In this document: piece after piece, positions 42,912-52,040 of the stretch
Layout of the letters: each line of letters starts with the position of its first letter
How positions within the stretch are numbered: the stretch's first letter is position 1
Assembly (NCBI GenBank): GCA_040221055.1
Contig: JAVJVN010000022.1
Span: forward strand, 1 to 64,000
Length of the DNA: 64,000 nt
Source: Rhodothermales bacterium
GTDB lineage: Bacteria > Bacteroidota > Rhodothermia > Rhodothermales > UBA10348
Direction of reading: 5' to 3'
Program-made: the position numbers and the translations under genes
The notes under the pieces: model-generated
Seen by the model: the letters and a program-made list of their open reading frames with translations, nothing else
Database searches by the model: none
Told to the model about the DNA's origin: nothing

Positions 42912-45257
42912 ATGAACCTGCCCTTCTCCCGCCTCTCCGGCGGCATTCCCGTCGTCCCGTTTGCCATCCTCGCCGTGCTGGCCGCCCTTCCCATCCTCGA
43001 CGTACGGGCCCAACTCGGTCCCCAGTTCGGGTCCTCGGTTGCCATGAGCGGCGACAACCTGTTCGTGGGAGAGGGACGGAATCTGCTCCAGCCCGGCAAA
43101 GTCTACGTATACGAACGGATGGGGGACGGGGCGTGGCAGGAAGGAGAGCCGTTGGCCGGTCGGGACGTGAACGATTCGGCCGATGGATTCGGCATGGCGG
43201 TATCCGCCCGCGGCGCGTGGCTGGCCGTGGGCGCGCCGGAAGCCATGTTGGTCCATGTCTATCGCAGACAGGCAGACGGTTCCTGGCAGGAAGCTCTCCG
43301 ACTCGGGCACGATGCGCCGGGGTTCGGTTCGAAGGTATTGCTGGATGGCGCCAACCTGATTGTCACGGCCGAGGCGACGGTTCACGCGTACCGGTTGGAC
43401 GGCGACGAATGGCTGCCTTTCGGTGACGTGACGGGCCATGACCGCTCCGGTGGAGACCGGTTCGGGGACGCCCTGGCCCTGACGGGCGACCGGCTCTATG
43501 TGGGCGCTCCGGATGCCCAATCCGGAGAAGGCCGTGTGTATGGATTCCTGGCCGGGTCGGACGGCTGGGTGCCGGAGCCGGTGCTCACCGCCGTGTCGCC
43601 CACAGCGGGCGACCAGTTCGGCGCATCGTTGGCCGCGAGCGGGGAGCGGCTGTTCGTGGGTTCTCCCGGCGCGAATGGACGTCGGGGCACGGTCGTGTCG
43701 TATCTCCTGGAGGACATGTCCGCCGACCGGGTCTACCAGGCCCCCATCGCCGAGCCGAATGATCTGTTCGGACAGGCCCTGGCCCTTGACGGCGACGTAC
43801 TCCTGGTGGGCGCGTCCGGCGCGAACCGGCAGGCCGGCGCGGTGCATGCGTTCCATGGGGCCGATTGGTCCCTGTTTACGCCGCAGTACCTCCAATTCCG
43901 GTCCGGTTTCGGTTCGGCCATTGCGTTGAACGGCGGTGTCGCCGTGGTCGGAGCGCCCGGACATGACAATTTCGAGGGCGTGGCCTTCACGATGTACCGG
44001 GAGGTGGAGAGCGGTGCGTGGCAGGAAGGCGAGAAGGTCTACAGCGACTCGGGCGTATTCGCCTCCATCACGGGAGCACCCGTGGAATGTGCAGAGGAGG
44101 CGGCCGCCGGATTCCCGTGTTCGGACGTCGACCTGGTGTCGTTCCTGTCGCGGTCGGACGTGGGGGCGAAGCGGGGCATCCAGATGTCGGATGTATGGGG
44201 CTGGACGGACGAAGAGACCGGACGGGAGTATGCCCTGGTGGGGCGAACCGACGGGACGTCCATCATCGACCTGACGGACGCCGAGCATCCCGTGTACGTG
44301 GGCGATCTGCCCATGACCGCCACCGCCAACCAGAGCCTGTGGCGGGACGTCAAGACGTACCGGGACCATATGTACGTGGTGGCCGACGGGGCCGGAGCGC
44401 ATCATGTGCAGATTTTCGATTTGACCCAGCTGCGGGATCTGGATATGTCCCAGGCACCGTTTACGTTTACTGAATCGAACATCTACAAGGGCGTGTACAG
44501 TTCGCACAACATCGTGATCAACGAGGAGTCCGGGTTCGCCTATGCCGTCGGGTCCGACTCCGGGGGCGAGGCCTGCGGCGGGGCGCTGCACATGATGGAC
44601 CTGTCCGATCCGCTGAACCCCACCTTTGCGGGCTGCTTCAATGACCCGCGCACGGGACGGGGTGGATCGGGAACGACCCACGATGCGCAATGCGTCATCT
44701 ACCGGGGACCCGACGCCGACTATACCGGACGTGAGATCTGCCTGAGTTCGAACGGAACAGGGCTGTCGATTGCCGATGTGACGGACAAGGCCAACCCGGT
44801 GGCCGTATCCGTGGCCGAATACCCGGCCGTGGCCTATGCCCACCAGGGATGGCTGACGGAAGACCATCGGTATTTCTACCTGAATGATGAGGGGGATGAG
44901 GCCTCGGGTCTCGTCGAGGCCACGCGGACCCTCATCCTGGACCTCGCGGACCTGGACGAGCCGACCATTTCCGGAGAATATTACGCACCGGACAATGCGA
45001 TCGACCACAATCTGTATGTGCGCGACAACATCATGTACCAGACGAATTACGTGGCGGGATTGCGTCTGCTGGATGTCAGCGATCCAGAGAATCCGGTCCT
45101 CGTGGGTTCGTTCGATACCGTGCCCTACGGTCCGAACGACAATTCCCCGGTATTGGGCGCATGGAGCAATTACCCGTACTTCAAGAGCGGGGTGATCGTG
45201 GTTTCATCAGGCCGGGAAGGGGTGTTCTTCCTGAAGAAACGGCAGGTGGACCTGTAA
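42912..45257 (+). CDS. Secreted choice-of-anchor B family protein with FG-GAP-like repeats (copy 1)
   Basis: A 781-aa exported protein with a signal peptide (FAILAVLAALPILDVRAQ). Residues about 35-375 are repeats of the FG-GAP/integrin-alpha type ('FGSSVAMSGDNLFVGEG', 'FGDALALTGDRLYVGAPDA', 'FGASLAASGERLFVGSPGA'). From about 400 comes the choice-of-anchor B region with LVIVD-like beta-propeller repeats: 'DVWGWTDEETGREYALVGRT', 'SHNIVINEESGFAYAVGS' and 'DHNLYVRDNIMYQTNYVAG'. No type IX sorting domain is seen; the C-terminus is 'GREGVFFLKKRQVDL'. A close paralogue lies at 48054. Function is unknown. Confidence 0.85.
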   Translation: MNLPFSRLSGGIPVVPFAILAVLAALPILDVRAQLGPQFGSSVAMSGDNLFVGEGRNLLQPGKVYVYERMGDGAWQEGEPLAGRDVNDSADGFGMAVSARGAWLAVGAPEAMLVHVYRRQADGSWQEALRLGHDAPGFGSKVLLDGANLIVTAEATVHAYRLDGDEWLPFGDVTGHDRSGGDRFGDALALTGDRLYVGAPDAQSGEGRVYGFLAGSDGWVPEPVLTAVSPTAGDQFGASLAASGERLFVGSPGANGRRGTVVSYLLEDMSADRVYQAPIAEPNDLFGQALALDGDVLLVGASGANRQAGAVHAFHGADWSLFTPQYLQFRSGFGSAIALNGGVAVVGAPGHDNFEGVAFTMYREVESGAWQEGEKVYSDSGVFASITGAPVECAEEAAAGFPCSDVDLVSFLSRSDVGAKRGIQMSDVWGWTDEETGREYALVGRTDGTSIIDLTDAEHPVYVGDLPMTATANQSLWRDVKTYRDHMYVVADGAGAHHVQIFDLTQLRDLDMSQAPFTFTESNIYKGVYSSHNIVINEESGFAYAVGSDSGGEACGGALHMMDLSDPLNPTFAGCFNDPRTGRGGSGTTHDAQCVIYRGPDADYTGREICLSSNGTGLSIADVTDKANPVAVSVAEYPAVAYAHQGWLTEDHRYFYLNDEGDEASGLVEATRTLILDLADLDEPTISGEYYAPDNAIDHNLYVRDNIMYQTNYVAGLRLLDVSDPENPVLVGSFDTVPYGPNDNSPVLGAWSNYPYFKSGVIVVSSGREGVFFLKKRQVDL

Positions 45258-45292
45258 AGAGTCAGCTCCCCAGCCGCCTGACATCCAGCGCC

Positions 45293-46615
45293 CTAACACC
45301 CCAGCGCCAGCCGGGCTTCCGGATCGTTGGCCGGAAAACAATTCCCGCTGGGCAATGCGGATGGCACGTAGCGGTGGAGGTCGGGGTCCCGGAGCGCATG
45401 CTCCAGGAATGCGACCAGGTGGTCCATTTCACGTTCCGTCAGGGAGAGCGGGTGGAACTGGGACGTGACCCGGTCAGCGGGCAGGGTCACGGCCGGAATG
45501 CCCGCATTGTAGTACTCCACGACCTCCCGGATGGAGTTGAACGTACCGCCGTGACCCAGGAACGGCGAATCGGCCAGATTGTAGAGTTGGGGGACTTTGA
45601 ACGTGTGCCGGTCCGGCTCCAGGCCCGTGAAGCCTCCCCGTCCCGCGGCGGTCTGCGAGTCCAGCGTGACACCCGGCATGTCGGGCATGCCCAGCGCGTA
45701 GAACGCCATCTGGTTCAGCGCCGGCCCCGTGTGGCAATCCGAACACTTGGCCTTTCCGAAAAACAGGATGGCCCCCTCTTTTTCTGTGATGGACATGGCT
45801 CCGAAATCGCCCCGCAGCCATCGCTGGAACGGCGCCCGATTGGCCAGCAGGGTGCGTTCGTATGCGGCGATGGCCAGGCCCATGCGCTCCAGGGAAACGG
45901 GTTCTCCCGGCCAAACGGCGTCCCACATGGCCGCATAGGTGGCATTGGACTCAAGAATGGTGTTGTCCAGGTTGTCCATCCGGTGAACGGACAGTGCCGC
46001 AATCGCCTGCGTTTCCAGGCCGTCGTATCCCAGGTCGTTCACGCGCTCCGGACTGCCTTCCGGCCATGCCGTCGTGACGAATGCATTGGGCCCGTTGGCG
46101 CCCAGGTTTCCGCTCCACATGGTGACTCGTTGCCACGCGCTGTTGAGCGCGGATGGTGACCGGATGGGCAGCATGTCCACGTCCTCGATGGGCCAGGCGG
46201 GATTGGGTCGGCGACTGGCGCCCCATCCGAGTCCGCCCTCGGAAATGGCCCGCTGGGCACCGGCCTGGAACCCCGCATCGGCATGGTGGCACGTTGCACA
46301 ACTGTAGGTGCCCAGACCGGCAGCCTGGCGTGGTCGGGTCGCCAGTGCCGTCTCGTGGAACAGCAACTGGCCCAGGGCCACCTTCCCGGGAGTCAATGGA
46401 TTGCGGGGATCCTGCGGCAGCGTGGCGAGGTCGCCGTCGTCCGGCAATATGAACGTAGAGACCGGACGCTGACCATTCGCGGTGACCAGGGACTCCAGGG
46501 CAAGGTCGAGCGCGGTTTCGTCCACCGGGTCAGGTTGGGAGCAGGCACTCAGACCGACGCACACGATCGCGCCAAGGACAGCGTTCATGGCCCAATGGCT
46601 GGACATCCGGGTCAT
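45293..46615 (-). CDS. Di-heme cytochrome c peroxidase/MauG-family lipoprotein
   Basis: A 440-aa protein with a lipoprotein signal (lipobox 'GLSAC'). Two heme c attachment motifs are present: 'CATCHH' near residue 105 and 'CSDCH' near residue 290. The family context 'NPLTPGKVALGQLLFHETAL' and 'FKVPQLYNLADSPFLGHGG' fits. Such proteins reduce hydrogen peroxide or act in MauG-like oxidations in the periplasm. ATG 46615 overlaps the upstream FN3 lipoprotein stop as ATGA, suggesting an operon. The dps gene is divergent nearby, in keeping with, but not proving, an oxidative-stress theme. Confidence 0.9.
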   Translation of the reverse strand: MTRMSSHWAMNAVLGAIVCVGLSACSQPDPVDETALDLALESLVTANGQRPVSTFILPDDGDLATLPQDPRNPLTPGKVALGQLLFHETALATRPRQAAGLGTYSCATCHHADAGFQAGAQRAISEGGLGWGASRRPNPAWPIEDVDMLPIRSPSALNSAWQRVTMWSGNLGANGPNAFVTTAWPEGSPERVNDLGYDGLETQAIAALSVHRMDNLDNTILESNATYAAMWDAVWPGEPVSLERMGLAIAAYERTLLANRAPFQRWLRGDFGAMSITEKEGAILFFGKAKCSDCHTGPALNQMAFYALGMPDMPGVTLDSQTAAGRGGFTGLEPDRHTFKVPQLYNLADSPFLGHGGTFNSIREVVEYYNAGIPAVTLPADRVTSQFHPLSLTEREMDHLVAFLEHALRDPDLHRYVPSALPSGNCFPANDPEARLALGC

Positions 46616-47286
46616 GGCTCGTCGCGTACGGTAAATATCCAGACCGGCGACCATGGGCCGTACCCGTCAGGGCCGAGGGCACGAACCTTCCACCAGTAGG
46701 GATAGGTGTAGATGAGGGACGGCAGAAAAAGCTGTGTGTCCTCTATCCCCTCCAGATTGGCCTGGTACAGCCGCATGTCTTCGTCGATGGTGGCCAGGAC
46801 ATGATACGACAAGGCACCGGGAACCGGATCCCATTCAAGGATGGCCCATGCCGGCATGTTTTCGATGCCGTTCGGCGGGTCGGTCTGGGCCGGACTCGCC
46901 ACGGGATGCGGGGCCGTGAGCGCCGTGAACCGGAGGACCGTCGTCCACGGGCCGGTATCTGCACCACGAACGGAACGGACGCGCCAGTAGACCTCCGTTC
47001 CTGGGGTCAAATCCGAAAGCAGGTGTGTGAGCCCGGTCGCACGCGCGGAGTGGGTATCCACGGTCTCCCGCGACCATCCCCACTCCACATCATAGGCAAA
47101 GGCGTGTTCCACGGCGCGCCACGTGAGAACGGCCGTTGTCGGCGCATTGGCCATGCCGTCCTGCGGGTAGATGACACCCGGTACGGCCAGACCCACTTCG
47201 GTGGTGACCGGCGTGGGGGCCGTGTCGCATCCGGACAGGACCAGCAACCCGACAAGCGCGAAGTACAGGGATCGAAACACGTTCAT
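46612..47286 (-). CDS. Lipoprotein with two fibronectin-III-like domains
   Basis: A 224-aa predicted lipoprotein (signal 'LYFALVGLLVLSGC'). Two FN3-like repeats follow: 'TTAVLTWRAVEHAFAYDVEW' with 'GTEVYWRVRSVRGADTGPW', and 'AWAILEWDPVPGALSYHVLA' with 'YWWKVRALGPDGYGPWS'. This pattern is common in surface lipoproteins of this group. It is translationally coupled (ATGA) to the di-heme peroxidase gene downstream, so the two may form an envelope complex; that is inference. Confidence 0.75.
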   Translation of the reverse strand: MNVFRSLYFALVGLLVLSGCDTAPTPVTTEVGLAVPGVIYPQDGMANAPTTAVLTWRAVEHAFAYDVEWGWSRETVDTHSARATGLTHLLSDLTPGTEVYWRVRSVRGADTGPWTTVLRFTALTAPHPVASPAQTDPPNGIENMPAWAILEWDPVPGALSYHVLATIDEDMRLYQANLEGIEDTQLFLPSLIYTYPYWWKVRALGPDGYGPWSPVWIFTVRDEP

Positions 47287-47358
47287 ATGCCTGAATCTAC
47301 GGTATCCCGGCATGCTGTTCTGTCGGGAAATCCCCGGCAGATGAAACCCCGTTGAATA

Positions 47359-47372
47359 CTTGTAATGACAAG
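47359..47372. promoter_or_regulatory. Small dyad in the dps upstream region
   Basis: CTTGT-AATG-ACAAG is a perfect 5-bp inverted repeat in the divergent gap between the FN3 lipoprotein and dps genes. It could be an operator, but it does not match a known PerR, OxyR or Fur box. Confidence 0.25.
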
Positions 47373-47442
47373 AACACGCGCCGGCGGGGACGGTAGTAAA
47401 AGGTGCGAAAAACGATAAAAAATGAACTTTTCCAGCGTCATA

Positions 47443-47943
47443 ATGACTGACCAGAATACAATGACCGCATTTGAAACCCGCATGGATCTGGATGAATCCA
47501 TCCGTGAACCCATGGCGGCGCTTTTGAACCAACACCTGGCCGACTTGATAGACCTTCGCAGCCAGACGAAGCAGGCCCATTGGAATGTGCGAGGCCCACA
47601 CTTCATAGCCTACCACGAACTTTTCGACACCCTGGCGGAGCAGCTGACCGAACCGGTGGATACCGTCGCGGAGCGGATAGGTGCGCTCGGCTATCGGGCC
47701 GAAGGCACGACCCGTATGGCGGCCGGAAACAGCCGTCTGGTGGACTGGCCGTTGGAGTTGACGGACGGACCCACGATCGTCGAGGCCGTCGCCGACCGGT
47801 TTTCGTACGTGGCGGCCTTCACCCGTTCGGCCATCGACAAGGCCTCGGAATCCGGTGACGAAGTCACAACGGACGTGCTGACGGAAGTCGCCCGTGGACT
47901 GGACAAGAGCCTGTGGTTCCTGGAGGCCCATCTGCAGGGCTGA
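47443..47943 (+). CDS. dps: Dps-family ferritin-like DNA-protection protein
   Basis: A protein of about 166 aa. The ferroxidase-site motifs of Dps are clear: 'LIDLRSQTKQAHWNVRGPHF' (His) and 'AYHELFDTLAEQL' (Asp and Glu). The dodecamer oxidises Fe(II) with hydrogen peroxide, stores iron and often coats DNA. An upstream in-frame ATG at 47422 would add seven residues; neither start has a good ribosome-binding site, so the N-terminus is uncertain. It is transcribed divergently from the FN3 lipoprotein-peroxidase pair. Confidence 0.93.
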   Translation: MTDQNTMTAFETRMDLDESIREPMAALLNQHLADLIDLRSQTKQAHWNVRGPHFIAYHELFDTLAEQLTEPVDTVAERIGALGYRAEGTTRMAAGNSRLVDWPLELTDGPTIVEAVADRFSYVAAFTRSAIDKASESGDEVTTDVLTEVARGLDKSLWFLEAHLQG

Positions 47944-48053
47944 ATCGATCGCCGCGGGTCGCGAACCGGACGCGCAATCGCATTTCTTCCCGAATGTATT
48001 GCAGGGTTGCTACATTGAAGGCGTGAGTCATCGCCCAATCACACCTGAGAACC

Positions 48054-50396
48054 ATGCCTTTGACACTCCGAACCTCGTCGCTCAGCCTGCTCCTGCTGGC
48101 TATCCTCTTTCTGCCGACTTCCCTGGAAAACGACATGCGGGACCGCTACGGCGGCGCCCTGCTCTTCGTTGACAACCAGTTGGTAGTCGGCGAGCCGGCC
48201 GGATTTTCGGATCCCGGAATGGTGCATGTCCTGGCCGACAACGGGCGGCAGTCCTGGAACATCATCCAGACCCTGACCGCCCCTGACGCAGCCGTCGGGG
48301 ACGGCTTCGGTTCGGCCTTTGCCTATGCGGATGGCTGGCTCGCGGTTGCAGCCCCGTCTGCGGGCGACGGTGCAGGAGCCGTCCATGTATTCCAATCAGG
48401 TGCCGACGGTCGGTGGGAGCATGCCGGTCGGGTCGACGGTACACCCGGCGATCTGGCCAGTGGTTTCGCGGGATCGTTGAGCATAGGCGGGGGATACCTG
48501 TTCATCGGTGCGCCGTCGGCCGACGGCAGGAACGGAGCAGTCCACGTCCATAGATTGGGCGACGGGTTTGCGCACGTGACCACGCTGGCCGGAACGGATC
48601 AATTCGGTACGGGACTGGGCGTCCGGGGCAAGCATTTGCTGGTCGGTTCGCCGGGCCACGAATCCAATCGCGGACGGATCCAGCAATTCGATATCACGAA
48701 CGGCTTCAGCCCGGTCGGTGAGACCGTGCTGTCCGATGCCTCCGAGGGAACGCGTCTGGGCGGAGCCCTGACCGTTGTGGGAGATCGCCTCTTCTCATCC
48801 AACCCACGGGCCGACCGGGGAACCGGTGCCGTCCACGTATTCAACTTGACGGAGGGACGCGTGTCGCTCGAAGGTGTCCTGGCCCCATCCGGGGATTCAG
48901 AAAGCCCCCGCATGTTCGGTGCCTCGGTTGCGGTTTCGGGGGATGAAGTGCTCATCGCCGCGCCGTTGGACGGGACCTCGGGCGTCGTGCACCGGTTCGC
49001 CGGGTCCACGCTCCGCCCCCTGGGAACCGTGCCCAGCGATGCGCCGAGCGGGCGATCCCAGTTCGGGGCCGCCATGGCCGCGAATGCCACCTTCCTGGCA
49101 TCGGGTATGCCGGGTGACGATTATGGGCTGGGAGCCATCACCCTGTTCGAGCGGGGCGATGCCGGATGGTCCAAGGTGGGCGTGTACAGCCGGCCCGTAC
49201 CCTCCATGGAGCGCCTGGCGAGCGGCATGGTGGAGTGCGAGGACGGTGAAGCGAACGGGCATGCGTGCCAGAACGTGGACTTGGTCTCGTTCATTCCGCT
49301 TTCCGACATGCGCATGAACCGGGGCGTCCGGCTGAACGATGTCTGGGGGTGGACCGATCCGGAGACCGGAAAAGAAATCGGGATCATCGGTCACATGGAA
49401 GGGTCGGTTTTCGTTGACGTAACGGATCCGCAGCGACCCATTGTACTAGGTGAAATGACGCGGACCCCTGGATCTCCCGGATCCACCCACCGCGATATGA
49501 AAGTGTACAAGGATCATGTCTTCGTCGTGGCCGACGGATCGGGTGAACACGGCATGCAGGTCTTTGACCTCCGGCGCCTGCTGGACTGGCCGGGCGAGTA
49601 CCAGTATTACGAGCCGGATGTGCTGTACACGGAAATTGCCAGTTCCCACAATATTGTCATCAATGAGAACACCGGATACGCCTACACCGTCGGCAACAGC
49701 TCCGGTGGCACGACCTGTGGGGGAGGACTGCACATGATCAATGTCCAAGATCCGCGGAATCCGACGTTCATGGGCTGTTTCAACGACTCGAAGACGGGCA
49801 ACAACGGCTCAGGCGCCACCCACGATGCCCAGTGTGTCACGTACAACGGACCGGACACCGATCACCGTGGAAAGGAGATCTGCATCGGTTCGAACGGTAC
49901 GGCCATCTCCGTGGCTGATGTATCCGACAAGGACAATCCGATTGCCATTTCGCAGGGCACCTATCCAAACTCGGCGTACGTTCATCAGGGTTGGTTCACG
50001 GACGATCACCGCTATTTCTACCAGAATGATGAGGCCGACGAATTGAACGGCCTGACCGATCGGACGCGGACCATGATCTGGGACCTGACCGATCTGGACG
50101 AGCCGGAGATGATTGCCGAGTATTTCGGGGACTCCAACTCGACCGATCACAACCTCTATGTCGATGGAGACTTCATGTACCAGACCAACAACGCCAGCGG
50201 CTTGCGCGTCATAGACATCCGCGATCGGACGAATCCGGTCGAATTCGGCTTTTTCGATACGACGCCCAAAAACCGGAATGTCGCCGGGTTTGATGGAACG
50301 TGGAGTTCGTATCCGTATTTCAAGTCCGGCAACATCCTGGTCACCAGCCGTCGGGAGGGCGTTTTCGTCCTTCGATCCCGGCAGCTGGACCTGTAA
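48054..50396 (+). CDS. Secreted choice-of-anchor B family protein with FG-GAP-like repeats (copy 2)
   Basis: A 780-aa paralogue of the gene at 42912, of nearly equal length and the same domain order. The signal peptide is 'SLSLLLLAILFLPTS'. FG-GAP-like repeats include 'FGSAFAYADGWLAVAAPSAG' and 'LGGALTVVGDRLFSSNPRA'. The choice-of-anchor B part has 'DVWGWTDPETGKEIGIIGHM', 'SHNIVINENTGYAYTVGNSS' and 'DHNLYVDGDFMYQTNNASG'. The C-terminus 'RREGVFVLRSRQLDL' parallels copy 1. It lies 15 bp upstream of the MEMO-family gene and may be co-transcribed with it. Confidence 0.85.
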   Translation: MPLTLRTSSLSLLLLAILFLPTSLENDMRDRYGGALLFVDNQLVVGEPAGFSDPGMVHVLADNGRQSWNIIQTLTAPDAAVGDGFGSAFAYADGWLAVAAPSAGDGAGAVHVFQSGADGRWEHAGRVDGTPGDLASGFAGSLSIGGGYLFIGAPSADGRNGAVHVHRLGDGFAHVTTLAGTDQFGTGLGVRGKHLLVGSPGHESNRGRIQQFDITNGFSPVGETVLSDASEGTRLGGALTVVGDRLFSSNPRADRGTGAVHVFNLTEGRVSLEGVLAPSGDSESPRMFGASVAVSGDEVLIAAPLDGTSGVVHRFAGSTLRPLGTVPSDAPSGRSQFGAAMAANATFLASGMPGDDYGLGAITLFERGDAGWSKVGVYSRPVPSMERLASGMVECEDGEANGHACQNVDLVSFIPLSDMRMNRGVRLNDVWGWTDPETGKEIGIIGHMEGSVFVDVTDPQRPIVLGEMTRTPGSPGSTHRDMKVYKDHVFVVADGSGEHGMQVFDLRRLLDWPGEYQYYEPDVLYTEIASSHNIVINENTGYAYTVGNSSGGTTCGGGLHMINVQDPRNPTFMGCFNDSKTGNNGSGATHDAQCVTYNGPDTDHRGKEICIGSNGTAISVADVSDKDNPIAISQGTYPNSAYVHQGWFTDDHRYFYQNDEADELNGLTDRTRTMIWDLTDLDEPEMIAEYFGDSNSTDHNLYVDGDFMYQTNNASGLRVIDIRDRTNPVEFGFFDTTPKNRNVAGFDGTWSSYPYFKSGNILVTSRREGVFVLRSRQLDL

Positions 50397-50411
50397 CCAA
50401 CCACGAAACGC

Positions 50412-51197
50412 ATGCAGCCACATGTAGCGTCCGAATACGCGACGCAGGAAGCCCCACTCCACGCCCAGGTACAATCCCTGCTGGCGGAAGCCTCACCGAT
50501 TGACCTGGACTTCAGGGTCAGTGCCATCGTGGTTCCGGACGCCAACCTGGTCCAGGGAGGACCGGTGTCGGCCGACGTCTATGCCGCCATCCGTGACCTG
50601 GATGTCGAAACCGTCATTGTCATTGCTCCGAGCCCGCGGCATATCCAGGACTTCCGGAGGATCGGTATTTGCAGTCTGGATGACTACCGAAGCCCGCTGG
50701 GCAGTGTGGCGGTGGACGAAAAGGTCCGGAACGAGCTCTGTGACGAAGATGACGACATCTTCATTGATGACACCGGTCACTTCCATCAAACCGGAATGGA
50801 TGTCCAGTTGCCGTTCCTGCAGTCCGTGTTGTCGGATTTCAAGGTCGTTCCCCTGGTCATGGGGTCTGAGTCCCTGGACTTCTGCAAGGAACTGGGCAAT
50901 GCCGTCGGAGAGATCATGTTCAATCGGCCCACCCTGGTCGTGGCGTGTGCGGATATCGAGTCGGCGACGGAAGATGGGCTTAAGGCGTTCCGGAAGGCGT
51001 TGGAGTCCCTGGATGTGGATGCGCTGCACCGGGTCCTGAACCGGGAGTCCGACATCGTGGTCCGCGGAAAAGGAGCCGTTCTGACGGCCGTCATGGCTAC
51101 CGTACACCGCCGTGCCAACGCCGTCCGTATTGCCAACCTGCATGCCCCCGATTCCGAGCGACCTGGATTTGCCGGAGTCCTGATAGGCAGGCGCTGA
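50412..51197 (+). CDS. MEMO1-family (AmmeMemoRadiSam protein B-like) protein with altered metal site
   Basis: A 261-aa protein with the MEMO1 layout: 'VSAIVVPDANLVQGGPVSAD' near the N-terminus, 'VIVIAPSPRHIQDFRRIGI', 'DVQLPFLQSVLSDFKVVPLV' and 'LVVACADIESATEDG'. In canonical members the first motif reads VPHAGY, the second GPSHH, and the last contains a Cys or SSDxxHY. Here the first His is Asp, the second motif is APSPRH, and the last lacks its His. Metal binding must therefore differ or be lost. The usual partner genes (AmmeMemoRadiSam A protein and the radical-SAM enzyme) are not in the window. Confidence 0.7.
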   Translation: MQPHVASEYATQEAPLHAQVQSLLAEASPIDLDFRVSAIVVPDANLVQGGPVSADVYAAIRDLDVETVIVIAPSPRHIQDFRRIGICSLDDYRSPLGSVAVDEKVRNELCDEDDDIFIDDTGHFHQTGMDVQLPFLQSVLSDFKVVPLVMGSESLDFCKELGNAVGEIMFNRPTLVVACADIESATEDGLKAFRKALESLDVDALHRVLNRESDIVVRGKGAVLTAVMATVHRRANAVRIANLHAPDSERPGFAGVLIGRR

Positions 51198-51203
51198 GTC
51201 GCC

Positions 51204-52040
51204 ATGGAGAGTCTGCAACGCTTTGCATTGGTCGGATCGGGTGCGCTCGGGTCCCGGCTTGCAGCAGCGTTGGAAGAACGGGGTCTTGAGCAGACGCCCG
51301 ATCCGGCCGACTCCGATGTGCTGTTCCTTTGCGTACCGGACGATGCCATCCAGGCCGTAGCGGAGCGGCTCGCTTCTCCGAAGGCCGATTGGACGGGCCG
51401 CACCGTGCTTCATACCTCCGGCGCCCACGATGCAGGCGTTCTTTCCAGTCTTGCCGACCGGGGTGCCGACACCGGGTCATTCCATCCGGTCCAGACGTTT
51501 CCGGCCGGAACCGTCTATCGCGCGGGCGAGGAGGATGCCCTGGCCTTGTTCAAAGGCATTGCGGTCGGCATTGAAGGCTCGCGTGGCGCAGTGGAGATGG
51601 GCGTGCATCTGGCGGGTGCGCTCCTTGCGGAGCCCGTCCTGCTGACATCCGATCAGAAAATCCTGTATCACACGGCATCGGTGATGGCCGGCAACTTCGC
51701 CATTGCGTTGTTGGCGGCGGCCGGGGACGTATGGGAGTCAGGCACGGCCGGCCAAGCCGATTTTGCACGTGCCCTGGGCCCGCTCGTGCAGAAATCCGTT
51801 GCCAATACGCTGGCCATGGGGCCTGAAGCCGCGCTCTCGGGCCCGGTGAGTCGCGGAGACATGAAGACCGTGGAGCGACAGATGCACGCGCTGTCCCAGG
51901 CAAGTCCCCATCTCTTGCCCCTGTATGGCGTGCTGGCTGTGGAAACCGTACACTTGGCCCAGAGGGCCGGACACCTCTCCGTGGGTCGGGCCGTCGAACT
52001 GTTGGACCTCATTCACTCCTTCCTGGCATCGGATGACTGA
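51204..52040 (+). CDS. Rossmann-fold DUF2520 protein
   Basis: A 278-aa protein with an N-terminal NAD(P)-type Rossmann motif 'FALVGSGALGSRLAAALEE' and 'DVLFLCVPDDAIQAVAERL', then 'GSFHPVQTFPAG', the landmark of DUF2520/Rossmann-like proteins. The C-terminal half is helical ('KILYHTASVMAGNFAIALLA'), resembling the dimerisation domain of 6-phosphogluconate-type dehydrogenases. Substrate is unknown. It starts 6 bp after the MEMO-family stop and overlaps the next gene by 8 nt. Confidence 0.85.
   Translation: MESLQRFALVGSGALGSRLAAALEERGLEQTPDPADSDVLFLCVPDDAIQAVAERLASPKADWTGRTVLHTSGAHDAGVLSSLADRGADTGSFHPVQTFPAGTVYRAGEEDALALFKGIAVGIEGSRGAVEMGVHLAGALLAEPVLLTSDQKILYHTASVMAGNFAIALLAAAGDVWESGTAGQADFARALGPLVQKSVANTLAMGPEAALSGPVSRGDMKTVERQMHALSQASPHLLPLYGVLAVETVHLAQRAGHLSVGRAVELLDLIHSFLASDD

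Noticed and set aside
42411-45008. An 865-codon minus-strand open frame
   Set aside because: Antisense to sdaA and the first choice-of-anchor B gene, both of which have clear motifs.
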